NCBI GenBank assembly: GCA_036924285.1
Contig: JAYKYS010000001.1
Coordinates: 44,701,501-44,765,500, forward strand
Direction of reading: 5' to 3'
DNA length: 64,000 nt
Source: Asterella californica
Taxonomy: Eukaryota; Streptophyta; Marchantiopsida; Marchantiales; Aytoniaceae
In this document: positions 1 through 10,599 of the stretch, one piece after another
Numbering within the stretch: the first letter of the stretch is position 1
How the letters are laid out: each line of letters begins with the position of its first letter
Translations under genes and position numbers: made by a program
The notes under the pieces: generated by a model
The model's input: only the letters and a program-made list of their open reading frames with translations
Database searches by the model: none
Told to the model about the DNA's origin: nothing

Positions 1-1
1 T

Positions 2-1155
2 CATGAGCCAAACCGCCTGGGCACTGCGGGAGTGGACGCCATGGTCACCATCTGGGATTTGGAGAAGGAGGTCATGGAGCTGCAGATGCTGGCCCACGAC
101 AAGGAGGTTTTCGATATCGCTTGGGGTAACGTACCAGGCGAGTTCGCTTCTGTCTCAGCGGATGGGTCCATTCGACTTTTTGATCTTCGCGATAAGAAGC
201 ACTCGACCATCATCTATGAGAGCCCGCTGCCGGATACTCCTCTTCTCAGGCTGGCTTGGAGCAAGCACTCACCTCATTACATGGCCACCGTCGTCATGGA
301 CTCCAACAAAATTATGGTCTTGGACACGAGATACTCCACTATTCCCGTCTTCGATCTGCAGCGTCATCAGGTCAGCTTACCTCAACCTTTCTCGCGTCTC
401 CTTTATCAGTCTACCTTCTATAGTGTATCTGCCTCCGAAGTTGTCGTTGGTTATATAATCTACTTTCGACTTCAGATTCTAGCTAGGTAGTCCCCACTAA
501 CATTCTTGAGTCCTGCCTTTGCTGGCTGTCTCCCTGTCCTTTTCAGTCTCTGTGAAACAACTCTCTCATGTATAGCCTGGAGGTAGACAAGGCTTTTTGC
601 TCTTTACCTTTACCTTTCTTGCACGCTAGGGCCTCGCTGGACGATCCTAGTGGTAGTAATTTACACCTTGTACACAAAGTGCTTACATAGAGGGGCCCAC
701 ACCACCAAGGAACATGTCTAGTTTTCAAGCTCTTTTAATGTGATATCGAGAAAGACATGAAATGAACAGCTCTCTGCCGTTCGTCTGGATAACGGACAGT
801 CCATGCCTGTCGTGTGAAGGCAACGGTACACGCCAGAGCTATAGACCTGCTTCCAGAGTAATGACGGTGATACGATTCTGACTCTATGTTATTGTCGTGC
901 TCTCGACTGCGCTTGCAGGCAAGTGTAAATACCATCGGCTGGGCGACACACAGCCCAAATTTATTGTGCTCGGGCGGGGATGACTCCGAAGTATTTTTGT
1001 GGGACCTCCAGACCATGAGCCAACCTGTGGATGGTGGTCTGGATCCCATTCTAGCCTATTCTGCAAAATCAGGGGTTAATAACCTCCAGTGGTCTTCGAT
1101 GGCGGAGTGGGTGGCAATAGTCTCCTCGAATGAGTTGCAACTCCTGAGAATCTGA
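2..1155 (+). CDS. TTG1/LWD-type WD40 repeat protein, 3' two exons (5' end outside the window)
   Basis: I join exons 2-370 and 919-1155; the 548-bp intron has GT at 371 and ends in TTGCAG at 918, phase 0. The reading frame is already open at the left edge, so the start is missing. The visible ~202 residues carry WD40 strands ([38 protein letters not shown]) and family strings such as [35 protein letters not shown], and [11 protein letters not shown] near the C-terminus, ending QLLRI. Plant TTG1 and LWD proteins end with a similar QLLRV/QILRV. Known members scaffold MYB-bHLH complexes (TTG1) or act in the circadian clock (LWD). The middle resembles TTG1 and the GGLDPI segment resembles LWD, so I do not choose between them. 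No frame damage is visible. The next feature downstream is a pseudogene on the opposite strand. Confidence 0.93.
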
Positions 1156-2269
1156 GATGACTAGAAACGAAAGAGTTCATGTGAAGGGACAATCTCCGCG
1201 CTTTGAACTTTGAAAGCTGCTCTGGTGTTAATATTTTTTGACGATGCCTTTAGGCCCTCCAACAAGTGTATAGATAGCTGTTAGATATGAGACTGTACAG
1301 TTCAGCAGGAGGCTGGCAAGTTGACAGAGAAGATGATTGTTAGCGATTTCTGCATCGCAGGAGCCGAAAATTTGAATATTTCTTACTTCTAACTGTAGTC
1401 GAGGACAGTCCGTTTGGAAGGAACTCCAGCATGCTATTTTCTTTTGCATCTGGTCCTCGCGATCAGATGCTCAGATTTGAATTCATGATTGTTTCATTTA
1501 ATGTTCAAACTCATTGTGCCACTGGTACTGCTGTATCATGGCTGCCAATTTACGATGTTTACGCCCTTCATCCAGGTCCGTCAAAGGTCATGATTACCGA
1601 GAGATCATGTTTGCCATGGAGGGGTAATGTATAGCGTTCAAGCAGACCCTACCGACGTCAACAAGAACCTTCAAACCAGACCTTATTTAGGTGAGAACTG
1701 CTTTCAACCCTGTCACTGGTGAAAGCACAGGGAAGTTATAATCAGTCTACTGAGCAAATCTCCAAGCGACGAGCTGGAAACAAACAAATTAAATCTCCTC
1801 AACACAATTCGCGAAGCAACTCTGCAGGATGCTTGCATCGTCCTCTTCTGGGGACAATCCTGTAAAGAAGTGTGCCACCACTGTGCAGATATACATCACG
1901 GAAACATAGATCACCACAGGTACGAGCTCCATACTGCAATTGCAGCGGCGTTTATGATGGGTAATATTGGGGTTGCGGTTGGATGGATCTTTCCCAGTGT
2001 CGGGTACTTGGAAGTCGCAAATCATAAGAATAGACAGGTGGAGATCGAAAGTGCAGATGCTCCCTTCGAGTTCCTGAGTCTCTTCTTTCAGGAGCATCCA
2101 GGTTGTTCTCGTTTAGACTCGAGCACTTCTCATTTTTCTGTGCTACTTGCGTTCGTAAAGTCTAAGCATGGTTTTCGACCAGACGTAGTCTTCAGATCTA
2201 CCATTATGGGGGCTTTGAACTCGTTCGCTGTATATGAATCGAATCGAAATCTCTGTTGCATAGATTGAC
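1156..2269. other. Intergenic DNA between two tail-to-tail WD40 loci
   Basis: It holds the 3' flank of the TTG1/LWD-like gene and the 3' flank of the DPH7-like pseudogene. Short open frames occur on both strands but none shows a family motif or a believable start. I see no RNA gene or clear repeat here. Confidence 0.5.
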
Positions 2270-3357
2270 GACAAAGATTAAAATCCGGAGGATAACGTCT
2301 TGGGCTCCCAGATATGCAAGGCTTCGTCATAGAAGAAGCACGTTGCAACGAGGCATGTTGATCCTCACGCCTGATTAGGTGAAGGTATCTTCTTGTCAGG
2401 AACTTCAGTTTCTTGGTCACCTCTCCTCTGATCATCACTAGCAATAACGAGCTCATCATTCATCATTCCGCTCGTTCTATGAATTTTCTCGGAACTTGCT
2501 CTCGTTTCGCTAGAACAAGCCTGCTCCCAGTTACCCCTGTACCAACTTCCGCCATAAGCAAGTGATTTGTGCTCCTAGTACCATTCGAGCACCTCTAATT
2601 CTCCCGCACCAACACGAGCAACTGCAAACCCGCTGTGCATACATGCAGCTAGAAGTAATTCGGGGTCCGAAGTGGCACCACTTCAGTCTCCGAACCCCCT
2701 CCCCAATTTCGAGATCAAATTGCATGAGTGGCTTATGAATCATCCCACGACCTGACGATCTCGTCATAGCTGCCTGTAACCAATGTTCTCCAGCAGAGGG
2801 ATGTTTGTAGATCAGAGCAGCCCTCAGTTCCTAAAACTGGACTCTTGGTTTCTCTCAGGCAACAACAAACTGACAATCATCACAGCCGCAGTAAACAATG
2901 TAGAAGAAGATCCACGCCCCATACGCGTGCGCATTACATGAAGACATAACCTTCAGCTCCGGCCGTCCAAGGTCGATGGCAGACAAGGATCCATCGGAGT
3001 GGCTTACGGCGACTCGAGGCTCAGAAGGGAAGGGATTCCAGTCAACAAACAGGCACATCGATGAAGTTCCAGAGTGATGTGCCTCCGTTTGCCTCCAGCC
3101 TGTGAGCCATCGCTCCGTGACCGCCATTTGATATCAAACACTCCTGACGTGCCTCGATGATAACCCTCGGCCAAAGTGGAAGCTTTCTGTCATCGAATTG
3201 AACTGAAAGCTTCCACATCCCGTCTTCTCTGCAGAGAGGAGATAGAATTGTCCCAATCCGACAGCCTGCTCTCCTTCCTGCAGAGTGTACGAGGCTGCAG
3301 CCAAGATGTGCAAAACTCGGCCTCATCTGCGTTACCTATCAGTTGTGCCTTAGCCAT
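2270..3357 (-). pseudogene. DPH7: DPH7-like (diphthine methyl ester hydrolase) WD40 pseudogene
   Basis: Reading the minus strand from 3357 to 2270 gives, in order, fragments that match DPH7/RRT2/WDR85 from N- to C-terminus: MAKAQLIGNADEAEFC, HILAAASYTLQEGEQAV, SGVFDIKWR, SSMCLFVDWNPF with VSHSDGSLSAIDL, CNAHAYGAWI, IVYCGCDDCQF, LVTGSYDEIVRSWDD, GEGVRRLKW, EHKSLAYGGSW, and LVATCFFYDEALHIWEP. They lie in different frames, with at least four frame changes and several stops (for example TGA after QFVVA, TAG just before EHKSLAYG, TGA before LVATC). The order is intact and no clear introns are needed. DPH7 acts in the last steps of diphthamide formation on eEF2, so a working copy should exist elsewhere in the genome. 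Some of the gaps could be introns, but the density of breaks favours a decayed gene. Confidence 0.82.
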
Positions 3358-4490
3358 TCTAGACTTCCCTTGTAAGAGCGAGAGAAGATTCTATCAATCT
3401 GCACTCTCAGAGACTCCTCCTGTCTCACCGACGACTCGCATCCGATCGTCGGAAGTGAGCAGCAGCTGCTCCCAATCCCAGCAGCTGCTCTGCATAGGAC
3501 GTTAGGGCTTTCTCCTCACCACTCAAACACGACTACTCTTTTGCTTTGAGCACCTCGTCGACAATCTCGTCCTTCTCGTGTAGCCATCACTATCAGAACT
3601 TGACTCTTACTCGTAGGCAAGTATGTTTGTTGAATGGATGTACACATCAGATCAGTATCAGTACCTGTCAAACCTCGTTATAACCACCCACTTGGTGACC
3701 CTATATTTTGTGACTATAAAGCTTCGTGATTGTAACTTTATAATTACATTATTGAAGAGAAAGTGTAGAATTTGATATACATATATTATCATTTTAGTGA
3801 AGAGGAATCTACAAATTTCAGCAATTTTTTAGATTTTTTGATCCTTCAGAGCAATTCACTTCGAAGGAACATGTTATGTGAAGGTTGCACGCGTTATATG
3901 CAACATGTTAGACCCAATGAATCTTGCGTTCACTTCGAGAAAAAGCAGACTCCATGAATCTTGCGTTCATTCTGAAAAAAGACAGAATCAATGTTATCGT
4001 GTTCGGTGGGTTATAGAGTGTATCTCATTCATTCTCTCACCAACATGAGTCTTCCAAAAACTCTATTTACAAGTTTTAATGGACGCAATCAGATCCATAA
4101 TTTACAAAAAGAGTTTCTTGTCTACAAGTGCTGATCTTTCGAACACAATTAACACATATCATATCGTACTACGTTCAATGTACAACTAGACTCATATGTA
4201 TAATTTAGATATAATTTATGAACTAAATTAATTATTATTTAATTTCCATCACAAACAAAAAAGGACATTCCAAGTTAACTCTACTCATATTAATCGGTTT
4301 CGTGGGAGTTTACATGAATAATAACAAGACAGCTAAAATGAGTAGAGTTAACGTTTTGAAAAACTAAATGCTCCGAAATAATATAGCTGAGTTTATTAAC
4401 TGTACTTGGTGTAATTTAAAATGACTTTTTAATTGAATTCTGTCAAGTTCCACCATTAATAATCATTCTTATTATTCTTATCGAAGATCG
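3358..4490. other. AT-rich intergenic DNA, no gene seen
   Basis: From about 3,700 the composition turns strongly AT-rich. A short imperfect direct repeat containing 'cgttcacttcgag' and 'cgttcattctg', with 'catgaatcttgcgttca', lies near 3,915-3,975. I see no coding frame with family features. Confidence 0.45.
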
Positions 4491-4496
4491 GGTCCC

Positions 4497-4690
4497 AAGT
4501 GATTTAGTGGTTTAGAATACTCTCTTCTAAGAAAGAGTTCGCGAGTTAAATCTCTTGCAGGTACGGTTGGAGTTACCTGCAATACAAACTATTAACAATG
4601 CTTCTGGTCTGAGTCACATTGTGGTGGACTCACACGAAGAGTACCATGATCCGCGAAAACCCGAAGAGAAAGGTAATAACATTTACCATT
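4497..4690 (+). repeat. Possible tRNA-derived SINE remnant
   Basis: Bases 4499-4516 (GTGATTTAGTGGTTTAGA) resemble a Pol III A box, and 4543-4554 (GAGTTAAATCTC) resemble a weak B box. The pyrimidine-rich stretch between them is about the length expected between the D and T arms of a tRNA. It is followed by CTTGCAGGTACGGTTGGAG and then unrelated sequence. This layout is typical of plant SINE heads. The B box is degenerate and I see no poly-A tail, so this is a decayed copy at best. Confidence 0.4.
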
Positions 4691-6356
4691 TTAAAACTGA
4701 TTGAAAATGTTTCACTAATTGTCGAAAATTCCTCAATTGAATGTGGCCAGCTCTTGAAACGGCAAGTTGGTGGTGAATTGAAGAAATATTAGGGAGTGTC
4801 AAAGTTCTCGTCGGAAGGGATTTTGCTGTCCATCACGTTTCGGCCGGTTTTACGGTATACGGACGGCCACTTTGTTCATGGTTTGTTGGTTGCTTGGAAG
4901 TTCCCGTGAAGAATTTTGCCCTCTCCGTAAGAACCTAGTCGGCGAAGGAATATACAGTGAAGATGCTTACTTTGACACGCTGAGAACGGGAGCAAACCAT
5001 CTCCACTACCTTTACAAACCAACTCAAGCTACGCTACAGAATCTTTTCTACCATAACGAACGAGCTTACTTGTCTCACCCCTCCCATCAAAAGGCACTCC
5101 TGCAACTCGTCTAGCCACCGAACAGAACACAGAAAGCGTGCAGAAAGGATCCTCAAACAGGGAGGGCTAGGCCTCCGAAGCTGATGTAGCAAAGCTCGAA
5201 TGAATCAAGATGTATATATGACAAAGGACGATCCAGCATGGATGACGACGCTCGATCGATCTGCTTGATGGAAGTAAGGGGCGTTGCAAGCGTCATCAAC
5301 TCAAAACCTCATGGTTATGCTATGTGCTCGATGTAGCTCCACAGGAATAAATCCCGATGTGGAAAAGAAGAAGAGAAAACGAGAGGGAGGGGCGGTGCAC
5401 CTGACTGACCATGACCATCCCGACCAACCAACACAGCACTCCTTGGACCGAGCGAGAAGCCTAAACGGCAACTTTCCTACTCCACATCAATGGAGGATAC
5501 GTAGGTAAGGTGGATCTTCGAATCCTAAGGTGCATGAGGAATCGGAATTTGATCAATCGGAGAAGAACAGGAGAAACAGTACTGTCGAACAGCTGAGCTC
5601 CATCCATAGGCGGCACCAGATCTGAACCCGCATCCACGTCATGCTGTACAGCGTGGTGGAGCAGACAGGAAGTGTGTCACCCATTCCTACACTACACTCC
5701 TATATTTTCTGCATTAGAGGAGACGTCGCACGGGATGGGGAGGAACACCGACGTCCGGCACCAGCGCTTGTCGGTTGAAGGATCGACCTTCAGTGAGAGG
5801 TCTTTCCTTGTGTTTCCAAAGGATATTGTCTCGCACATTCGTCTTTCCCTGGACCTCGTCTGCGGTTGAAGAATCGCGATCGATCAAACCTTTTTTGGGC
5901 ATGCATGAAAATCGGAAGTGATGCGCATATTCTCAGCCCTAAAGCCACCTCGAGGACGTAAGTTGACTCCGAATGTGTCGTTGTGAGCTTCTCTTCTACA
6001 GGGAGTGCGAATTAAAGGAGCCAGGAGTTCTTGGACGGGAAGAAGGAAGTCAGTTTAGGTATAACGAAGTCTTCTTTCTTGTCCAGTCGGGTTCACAGGG
6101 GTGATGAGTGACGCCCTTATTGTGTTTTTCAGGCCGGAATGTGATTCTCGTTGGCGGGAGAGAGGAGTTTTTTCACGAGCTATCCGTGCAAGTCCCGGGC
6201 CATACCAATTCCCACAAGGTCAGGGAGAACTGCTGTGCCTTGCTGCTAATCCTGAGAGCGAAGTCGGAAACACACTTATAATCTGCCGTAGTATAAGTCT
6301 TGGAGAGGTGGAAAAGGAACTAGCTGCAGCCCTGCAGGTCAGTAGCAAAGAAAGCT
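4691..6356. other. Stretch upstream of the F-box gene
   Basis: Several frames of 60-110 codons occur but none has a recognisable motif. One frame at 6101-6427 runs into the F-box region and meets a GTCAGT near 6338 that could be a splice donor, so a 5' leader exon of the F-box gene may lie here. The first bases (4797-4870, beginning AGGGAGTGTCAAAG) resemble the start of other repeats near 46,950 and 49,558. Confidence 0.35.
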
Positions 6357-7745
6357 ATGAGGAACTTCAAGTCTCAGCTGATGCTACACGTTCTGGAAGG
6401 GGATTTTCAAGTACCGGGCGAGGATAAGCACGACACTCGACTGGATCCCGAGCTGTGGAGCAATCTGCCGCAGAATTTGCTCTGGAAGGTGCTGCAGAAT
6501 CTCCCCTACACCGTCAAAGTGCGATTTCGGACGGTTTCGAAATCTTGGCACTCGGAGGTCTTATCGGAAGAAATTTTGAGATCAGGCGCCTCGACCGCTC
6601 CTCCCTCACCCTCTCCTTTAATATGCGGTCTGGAGTACATCGAGGACCGCGAGACCACCTGGTCCAGTGAGATTGAACATGGAGACCGGTCTTCAAGCTG
6701 CAAGGTGTACGAATTAGACCTATCATTTCTTCCCGAGGAGTGCTCGCACTGGTGCTCGTGCGATTTCTTCATCCTGGAGGGCCTTATCGGAGTCGTCGGA
6801 GGGACTTTTCACGAGCTTAGGGAGTGCAACATATACTCGCCCTCTCGAAAATGTGAATTGAGTACTCTGGAAATCTGTTTGCTGAATCCGATGACTAGAA
6901 CATGGCGAAAGTTGCCGACTTTGACGTTTGGGGACCACAAGGAGGTGTGGAACCTTCTGGCCGAAGGCCAGAAATGGCGCATGAAGCTGCAGGTGGATCG
7001 AAGCTCTATCAGCAGCGGCAAAGTGCAATTCCAAGTCATACTCCTCTTACCCGCTTCGATTTGGGAAGATATTGTAGCGGTGAACACGTCGGTGTCTGCG
7101 ATTTGTACATACTCCTCGCTCACCGACAAATGGACCGTTGCGAAGTGCAACGACCACCATGCCTACAGATCGTACCCTCGCGCCCTGTGCCATGGATTCA
7201 TCTACACCCTAAATGATGACCAGTCGCTGACGACTCACAGTCTGCTCGACGGGAAGCTCTGTGGAGCTTACGATCTGCAGACTCTGCAGACGGCCCAAAG
7301 ACCAGCAGCACACTTGGGATGCTTGTGCCAAAATCGCCAATTCCTCGTTGAATATCGTGGGGATGTACTGTGCGTGCAAGACATCCATGGCGTGGTTGTG
7401 GGCTGTACGACATTCGGAATTTGGAAGCTCAATCCGTCGAGCATGAGGTGGAGTGAGCTGACGATGGTGCCCAAAGTGGTCCTGGATCGGTTCCTCGCCC
7501 GAATGTACCTCGTGAAGAAGGACAAGTACGAACTTTTGAACGTAAAAACCGTCGGCGAGTTCGTTTGCTTGAGCGTCTACGACGATCGTATGCTGCAAGC
7601 ACCCGGTACGGCTAGCTTTCTCGTCCACCTGCTCGTGTGTCATATCCCGACTAAAAGGTGGCATATTGGTTTCAACAATTTGGTGTTCGATAGAGAACAG
7701 AGCAGATTCGAGCTCTTTGAACCTTGCTTGGACATTTTCCTGTAG
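6357..7745 (+). CDS. F-box protein with kelch-like C-terminal region
   Basis: A single open frame of 462 codons. An F-box lies at about residues 31-70 (LWSNLPQNLLWKVLQNLP, then VKVRFRTVSKSWHSEV), with the expected LP, L..L and VC/VS-KSW positions. The rest contains kelch-like strands in order: NPMTRTWRKLPTL, SSLTDKWTVAKC, FGIWKLNPSSMRWSEL, and VCHIPTKRWHIGF near the end. F-box proteins bind SKP1 in SCF ubiquitin ligases and use the C-terminal part to pick substrates; the substrate here is unknown. An in-frame TAG at 6321 lies upstream, so ATG 6357 is the first usable start unless a 5' exon is spliced on; ATG 6384 is an alternative. No frame damage is seen. This one-exon layout and sequence style are common among bryophyte F-box genes. 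Confidence 0.88.
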   Translation: MRNFKSQLMLHVLEGDFQVPGEDKHDTRLDPELWSNLPQNLLWKVLQNLPYTVKVRFRTVSKSWHSEVLSEEILRSGASTAPPSPSPLICGLEYIEDRETTWSSEIEHGDRSSSCKVYELDLSFLPEECSHWCSCDFFILEGLIGVVGGTFHELRECNIYSPSRKCELSTLEICLLNPMTRTWRKLPTLTFGDHKEVWNLLAEGQKWRMKLQVDRSSISSGKVQFQVILLLPASIWEDIVAVNTSVSAICTYSSLTDKWTVAKCNDHHAYRSYPRALCHGFIYTLNDDQSLTTHSLLDGKLCGAYDLQTLQTAQRPAAHLGCLCQNRQFLVEYRGDVLCVQDIHGVVVGCTTFGIWKLNPSSMRWSELTMVPKVVLDRFLARMYLVKKDKYELLNVKTVGEFVCLSVYDDRMLQAPGTASFLVHLLVCHIPTKRWHIGFNNLVFDREQSRFELFEPCLDIFL

Positions 7746-9805
7746 AATCTTCAGCCAGAAAGAATAGCACGCATGTATAGACCGGAGAGCGTGAGAAGTT
7801 CCAGGGTTTTATACTCTCGCATCCGCGGCGTCTCTCTCTTTTGCCGCTCGAGCAGGACCTCCCAGGAAGGCTTTCTGGCGATGGAAATATGGGAGTATGC
7901 CCATTTACAGACAGTGAGGGAGAAAGCACGGCGAGGATGAGCATAGTTCTTTCCGTTTCAGGGTCTGGAATGTCATCTCGTCAGGGTTAGTCTTGCCAGC
8001 AAAGGCTAAAGAGACGTAAACAGGCATAAAAAAGAGCATCATCTCGTCTGTTTATGGTTTGAATCTGCCGAATCCCAGCTTTTGCTGCTTCCTTTTACGA
8101 AGTCACAATCCGTGCATTTACTTCGCCGGGTCATATTTCCTGGTACGTCGCTACGGTAACAAACAAAGACTCGGTACGATTGTTTCTCGTCGTACTGTGG
8201 AATGGCTGAATGCTCTGCTAGCACGGGCGACAGTCACAAACTCGATTAGAACGAAGAGTCTGCAATGAACTGACTATTCTCCAGCACGTTATAATGAAAG
8301 ACAACGGTAGGCGCTGAGTATTTCTAAACTCTCCATCCCGAGGTGGTCTCAGAACATGCGGAGTCTCATCGATGGTTTACTGCCTTCTATATCGCACAGG
8401 GTTGTAGTTTCGACCCTAGACGGTACAAGGCTTACTATGGTAGGGTTGGCCGGGGCAACGAAGCAATGATGTAGAACGTTGGAAGACTGTCTCTATGCGG
8501 CTTGCCGTATTTCCTATTTCAAGTAGCTAACGTCCGGGCCAGTGCACGAGGTGGTTGTAGCGATGCAATCTTGAATAACGATAGGGGGTCTTTGCACACG
8601 GCATTTGAAGTGGGCAGAGGTATATCGCTCGATGTTGCGGTGTCATTTTAGATTATCTTTTCGAGATTCTCTTCTCGAGAAATTCAAGTCAGTGAGACCT
8701 CGGGTTCCAGACAAATACATACGTAGGTGGATTCTCGTAGTAATTTTACATCGTATATTGGAACTTTTATTTGATTTACATTAGAAAATATTTCTTTTTA
8801 ATTGTCCGGTAGGTTTGATTTTAAATAAATGGATTTAAAGAAAGATCAAAAGTCACCACACTCTATTCCGAATTGGTCCATTTCCAGTACCAGCCCAGGA
8901 ATACACGTTTTTGTGAGATTTTGGTTTGTCATGGTCGATTGGTATCTACTGAATCTACCTCCCTATGCTATCTCTTATTGATTATTATTCCTTAAAAGTG
9001 AAAACTGTTGTTCGTGGATCAATGCTCGGACAGTCTCGGAATATAGTGTTGTGACTTTTGAATCAACTCTTTCTTTCGATTAAGCCAAGTTTGTCAGAAA
9101 TTTGTTAAGAGAAATAAATTTTTTTATATATAAATTATATAATTTTTTTCACAAGAAATTGTAACATTTGTAATAAGTTTGTAACATGTGAATGGAAGAA
9201 GGCATAGCGATCGAACTTAGAGAAATCGGTGACAACGACTCCATTACTCCATCAAAATATTCCAAGTGCTCAGCAATTTGTTGCTCGTTGAACTAGGATT
9301 CAGTGACCTTCACTCTCACTCATGACCATCCGTTTCTCAACTCGAGTGTCACATCTCAAATCGCTTATCTCCGTCGGTCTTCTATCTCTTACAATCCATC
9401 ACTTTCGCACAAATTTTGTCAAATCACTAGATTAAATTAGTCTATGTTAGTCTTGCAATAGCTAATGAACATCATGAGCATGACTTGGAGGTGACCCACA
9501 ATCTCGATAAGAGCACGACCAAGTATCGAGTATGACATTGCTGTCCGATCAAGTACAAAAGATAGCACAGTGGCGTGGTCAAGTAAATAGCTGTCTAATA
9601 TACACTCTCAACTGAATTCTTTTTCAAGAAGATTAAAAGAAATCATCTGCATTATATAGCTCATAACTTTATACTATATTTCTTTCTCTACCTACTCTAA
9701 TCTATTCTCATCGTGGATGCTATGGCATATCGAAGCTCGGCTTGATAGTTTTTTCAATTCGGTTCTATTCCATCATGTTAAAGAAGTTTCAAGGTTTGAT
9801 TTACG
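7746..9805. other. Downstream flank of the F-box gene, then AT-rich DNA
   Basis: The first ~900 bases are of mixed composition and probably hold the 3' UTR; beyond 8,650 it becomes AT-rich. I see no coding frame with family features, no RNA gene and no clear repeat up to the twin hairpins at 9,810. Confidence 0.45.
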
Positions 9806-9809
9806 ACGA

Positions 9810-9892
9810 CTCTGTTTCATAGCATTTGCATAGAAAACTATGCAAATGCTATGAAACAGAGACTAGACCAAGACTTTTGTCTTGGTCTAGTC
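9810..9892. repeat. Two abutting perfect hairpins
   Basis: Arms 9810-9833 and 9838-9861 are exact 24-bp reverse complements around an AAAA loop. The next hairpin starts at the last base of the first: arms 9861-9874 and 9879-9892 (14 bp, exact) around a TTTT loop. Together they make 83 bp of almost fully self-paired DNA. No gene is visible around it; the nearest feature is the direct repeat at 9,976. Confidence 0.95.
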
Positions 9893-9975
9893 CGGTGATA
9901 GATTGAAACAAATAATGCAACAACAACATGACTATCAACTGTTTTATCCTGCTTTTACGAAGAGAATCTTTTCAC

Positions 9976-10190
9976 CAAGCTCAAGTACTTGACATATGAG
10001 CACCAACTACTTGCTTATATTATTTTATTTGGTGGACACAACTCCTTATCGGCTGAGATGGTGAAGGCAATGGATTTTATGGCTACTAGTTGGCAACTGT
10101 ACTAAATCTTGAAGAGATTCTCCAAATTTGATAACATGACATGTGTGTTTATTGAACATAACCCTCGTACTTATAAGGAGTGTTATGGTA
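9976..10190 (+). repeat. Left copy of a ~220-bp direct repeat
   Basis: It is similar over its full length to 16401-16621, from CAAGCTC to GAGTGTTATGGTA. In one frame it reads KLKYLTYEHQLLAYIILFGG and continues open to a TAA, so it may be an old protein-coding piece of a mobile element; I do not recognise the family. The two copies flank the tandem array and the minus-strand retrotransposon. Confidence 0.85.
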
Positions 10191-10599
10191 TGGTCTTTTT
10201 CTAGGTCGAGTCTATGCTTGCTGGCTTTGTGTGCAGACTCAACTTGCTGGTTTTCAAATTCTACTTGCCACTAGCTTTCTCCGGCTCTACGGCTTTTGTG
10301 GTCTATCCGTCTCTACGTCGTCTCTCTTTCTTGAACTACTTGGTCGGTCAATTCTTGCAACATAGTTAAAGAATGTCTAGTGTTGTCATAAGTAGCGTTA
10401 CACGTTGTGTCATAAATAGCGAAACGTCGATTGATTCAATAATCTTCAAGCCACATAGAAACATACTTGATGTTGATCGAAACTTGTATTTCAATCTTCA
10501 TACCCTTGAATCAATGACTCAAGTTCTGCTTCATATTTAGATCGAGATCTCAAAAGCTCGCCTACGACACATGTCATGTCACCCTCGTTGCATTCATTG

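Noticed and set aside
4872..5114. 80-codon plus-strand frame
   Set aside because: No motif or neighbour supports it; length is within chance for this composition.
9810..9861. microRNA precursor reading of the first hairpin
   Set aside because: Stem of 24 bp with a 4-base loop is too short and too perfect for a plant miRNA precursor.
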